DNA of 24,889 nt from Syntrophomonas sp. UBA1376 (GTDB lineage Bacteria > Bacillota > Syntrophomonadia > Syntrophomonadales > Syntrophomonadaceae): NCBI GenBank assembly GCA_002305535.1, contig DBRE01000073.1:11159-36047 (forward strand), in the 5' to 3' direction. The position numbers were made by a program, and so were the translations under genes. Below the pieces are notes generated by a model that was given only the letters and a program-made list of their open reading frames with translations, ran no database searches and had not been told where the DNA came from. Numbering within the stretch: position 1 is the stretch's first letter; every line of letters starts with the position of its first letter. This document shows, piece by piece, positions 23,425 to 24,889 of the stretch.

Positions 23425-24735
23425 TTAGAATTGTGTTTGTTCGTTAACTTCCGTAGTTAGTGCCTGCAGGGCTTTTTCCACCAAACTTCTGCGCAGTTCT
23501 TTTTCCTCTGCCGATTGTAAAGTCGGGTTTCCTAAAGGATGGGGTATAGCTACTGCCGGAACGATCCTATTGGCACCTACTGTTAAAGAAATTGGTACGA
23601 TCGTACAAATGTGAACTACTGGCACATTTACCGTTTCTTCTAATTCTTTCACCATCGTTGCACCGCAACGTGTACAGGTACCTCAGGTGGAAGTAAGTAT
23701 TATCCCGTCAATGTTTTCCTCTGACAACTCCAGGCCGATAGCATGGGCGTATTTTTGGGCATTGGCTACGGAAGTACCATTGCCTACCGTTGCGTAGTAA
23801 ACGTTATGCAGGCTGCCGATAACCCCTTCCTTTTCCATCTGTCGCAGCACATCAATTGGTAAAACCCGATCCGCATCAAGATTAGCGTAAACCGGATCAT
23901 AACCACCATGAGCAGTTTCGAAAGTATCTTCGGTCAGGTCTTCAATACCGGTGATGTCATAACGACCGAAATGAGAAGCACTGGAAGCCTCGATGCGATC
24001 AGGATTGCCTTTGGGCACGATACCTCCAGAAGTAACCAGGGCAATTTTAGCTTTCTTAAGGTCCTTAATGGCTGGACGGGGCGTGACCCGACTGAAACTC
24101 GGCATGGGGTATTCGCTCTGGTAAGGCTCTCCCTTTAGCTTCTTCAGCAGCATAGCAACCGCCCGGGATGAACCGCGTTCAGTATGATGCATGGTATTAA
24201 AGCGCAGCCCTTGTTCCAAATAACCTTCGTCAGCAGGAGTACCCAATTCTTCTCCCCGGGCTATTTTTAAGGCCAACTTACTCATGGCTGGGATAGCCGT
24301 ACGCATTTTGGCCGCCGAATCACCAGTTCTAACTATATAAGCCTGTTTGCGATAAAGATCTGCTCCCGGGTTTTCCTCATACATACCCGTGATGACCGGA
24401 ATGGCAAATTTTTCAGCTGCTGCAGCACATACCGCGCCACAGGCTACACCATATCGGCCAGCATTAAAGGCTGGCCCTGCAATTAACATTTGCGGCTGGT
24501 AACCAGCTATCAGCTCCATGATCTCAGTAGTAGCGGTTTCGATATTTTCATTGAAATAAGTGTCTCCGCAGATTACCGTACCTACGATTTCTATTTCGTC
24601 ACCAAAAGCTTTCTGCAAAGCGGTGCCCGGCCCTACTGGCCCATCCTTCTGAAAAGGTGTTATATCCGCCTTATCCTCACCGCCAATTTGCCCAAAAAAT
24701 TGATTAAGATAGTGAACAGCTCTGACTGCTGCCAT
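23425..24735 (-). CDS. grdB: GrdB-type selenoprotein B of glycine/sarcosine/betaine reductase (Sec351)
   Basis: This 436-residue substrate-specific component B subunit binds glycine (or sarcosine/betaine) and passes the carboxymethyl group to GrdA. The N-terminus VRAVHYLNQFFGQIGGEDKA is typical, and the middle has MLIAGPAFNAGRYGVACGAVC. The ORF reads GIILTST, then TGA (23683-23685), then GTCTRCGATMVKE in the same frame, giving the diagnostic U-x-x-C-x-x-C motif. It ends at TAA 23425. The start is ATG 24735, with AAGGGAGAG upstream, which matches the usual length; an opening at 24777 would overlap the preceding gene. Which of the three substrates is used cannot be told from this subunit alone, so GrdF or GrdH naming is possible. 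Confidence 0.93.
23656..23685 (-). promoter_or_regulatory. Sec UGA codon and SECIS-like hairpin in grdB
   Basis: The TGA is at 23683-23685. Twelve nucleotides later the mRNA forms CGTTGC-GGT-GCAACG (23670-23656), a perfect 6-bp stem with a GGU loop, the loop type recognised by bacterial SelB. Spacing from the UGA is the same as in flxD. Confidence 0.75.
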
Positions 24736-24754
24736 AATATCTGCTCTCCCTTCC

Positions 24755-24889
24755 CTAAGCTTCTTGCCTGAGCTCATCTCGGATATTGTTCATTTCGGCA
24801 ATTATCTCATCGACCTCGAGAACCATCTCCATCATACTGATCTGGTCTTCATAAACCTGAGGGTCTATTAGTTCCTTGAGCTCCAGTAT
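24755..24889 (-). CDS. C-terminal end of an upstream grd gene, probably GrdE/GrdG/GrdI type (partial)
   Basis: An open frame enters from the right edge and ends at TAG 24755-24757. Its last residues read ILELKELIDPQVYEDQISMM and continue with VLEVDEIIAEMNNIRDELRQ to the end EA, an acidic helical tail. It ends 19 bp before the grdB start, the place normally taken by the proprotein subunit (GrdE, GrdG or GrdI) or GrdA of the reductase. GrdA is unlikely because its C-terminus is different. The assignment is from gene order; only 44 residues are visible. Confidence 0.5.
   Translation of the reverse strand: MLELKELIDPQVYEDQISMMEMVLEVDEIIAEMNNIRDELRQEA

Overview
The window looks like chromosome from an anaerobic, probably spore-forming member of the Firmicutes (Syntrophomonas/Clostridia-like). 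This is inferred from strong Shine-Dalgarno sites, GTG/TTG starts, a PdaA-type spore-cortex deacetylase, glycine/sarcosine/betaine reductase (Grd) genes, and a flavin-based HdrABC-FlxABCD electron-transfer cluster. No rRNA, tRNA or CRISPR array was recognised.

Region 1 (about 6-7112, minus strand) is a seven-gene operon in transcription order hdrC-hdrB-hdrA-flxD-flxC-flxB-flxA. It has a good sigma-A-type promoter at 7084-7112. Two genes are interrupted by in-frame TGA at positions where the families carry a conserved cysteine: HdrA codon 195 and FlxD/MvhD codon 72. Each TGA is followed by a hairpin with a GG-containing loop, so both are read here as selenocysteine codons and not as frameshifts or pseudogenes. 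The complex is expected to oxidise NAD(P)H through FlxA and pass electrons through FlxBCD to HdrA, where they bifurcate toward ferredoxin and a disulfide handled by HdrB/C. HdrB carries an unusual C-terminal extension of about 114 residues.

Region 2 (7376-13473) is a mixed region. It holds a membrane HD-GYP protein (+), an old-yellow-enzyme/dienoyl-CoA-reductase-like flavoenzyme (-), a structured intergenic stretch with a 15-bp perfect inverted repeat and a plus-strand terminator-like hairpin, a translationally coupled pair (membrane protein plus permuted NlpC/P60-like hydrolase, -), an 80-bp palindromic repeat, and a small ORF followed by a PdaA-like lipoprotein (+).

Region 3 (13505-20261, plus strand) begins with a convincing promoter and holds six tightly spaced genes. 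The first three (232, 485 and 527 aa) are proteins I do not recognise. The fourth is an Hsp70/actin-fold protein whose phosphate-2 loop is degenerate. Then come an unrecognised 269-aa protein and a class-IV aminotransferase. The first four form the best candidate here for an undescribed system.

Region 4 (20279-20759) has an 80-bp REP-like palindrome, then a small AT-rich GIY-YIG nuclease gene flanked by inverted half-copies of that same repeat. This suggests a nuclease-associated mobile repeat family.

Region 5 (20840-24889, minus strand) is part of a glycine/sarcosine/betaine reductase operon: the tail of an upstream gene (probably the GrdE-type subunit), selenoprotein GrdB (Sec codon 351), and a single 847-aa protein fusing GrdC and GrdD. 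With GrdB, HdrA and FlxD the window encodes three selenoproteins, so the host must have the Sec decoding machinery (selA/B/C/D), which lies outside this window.
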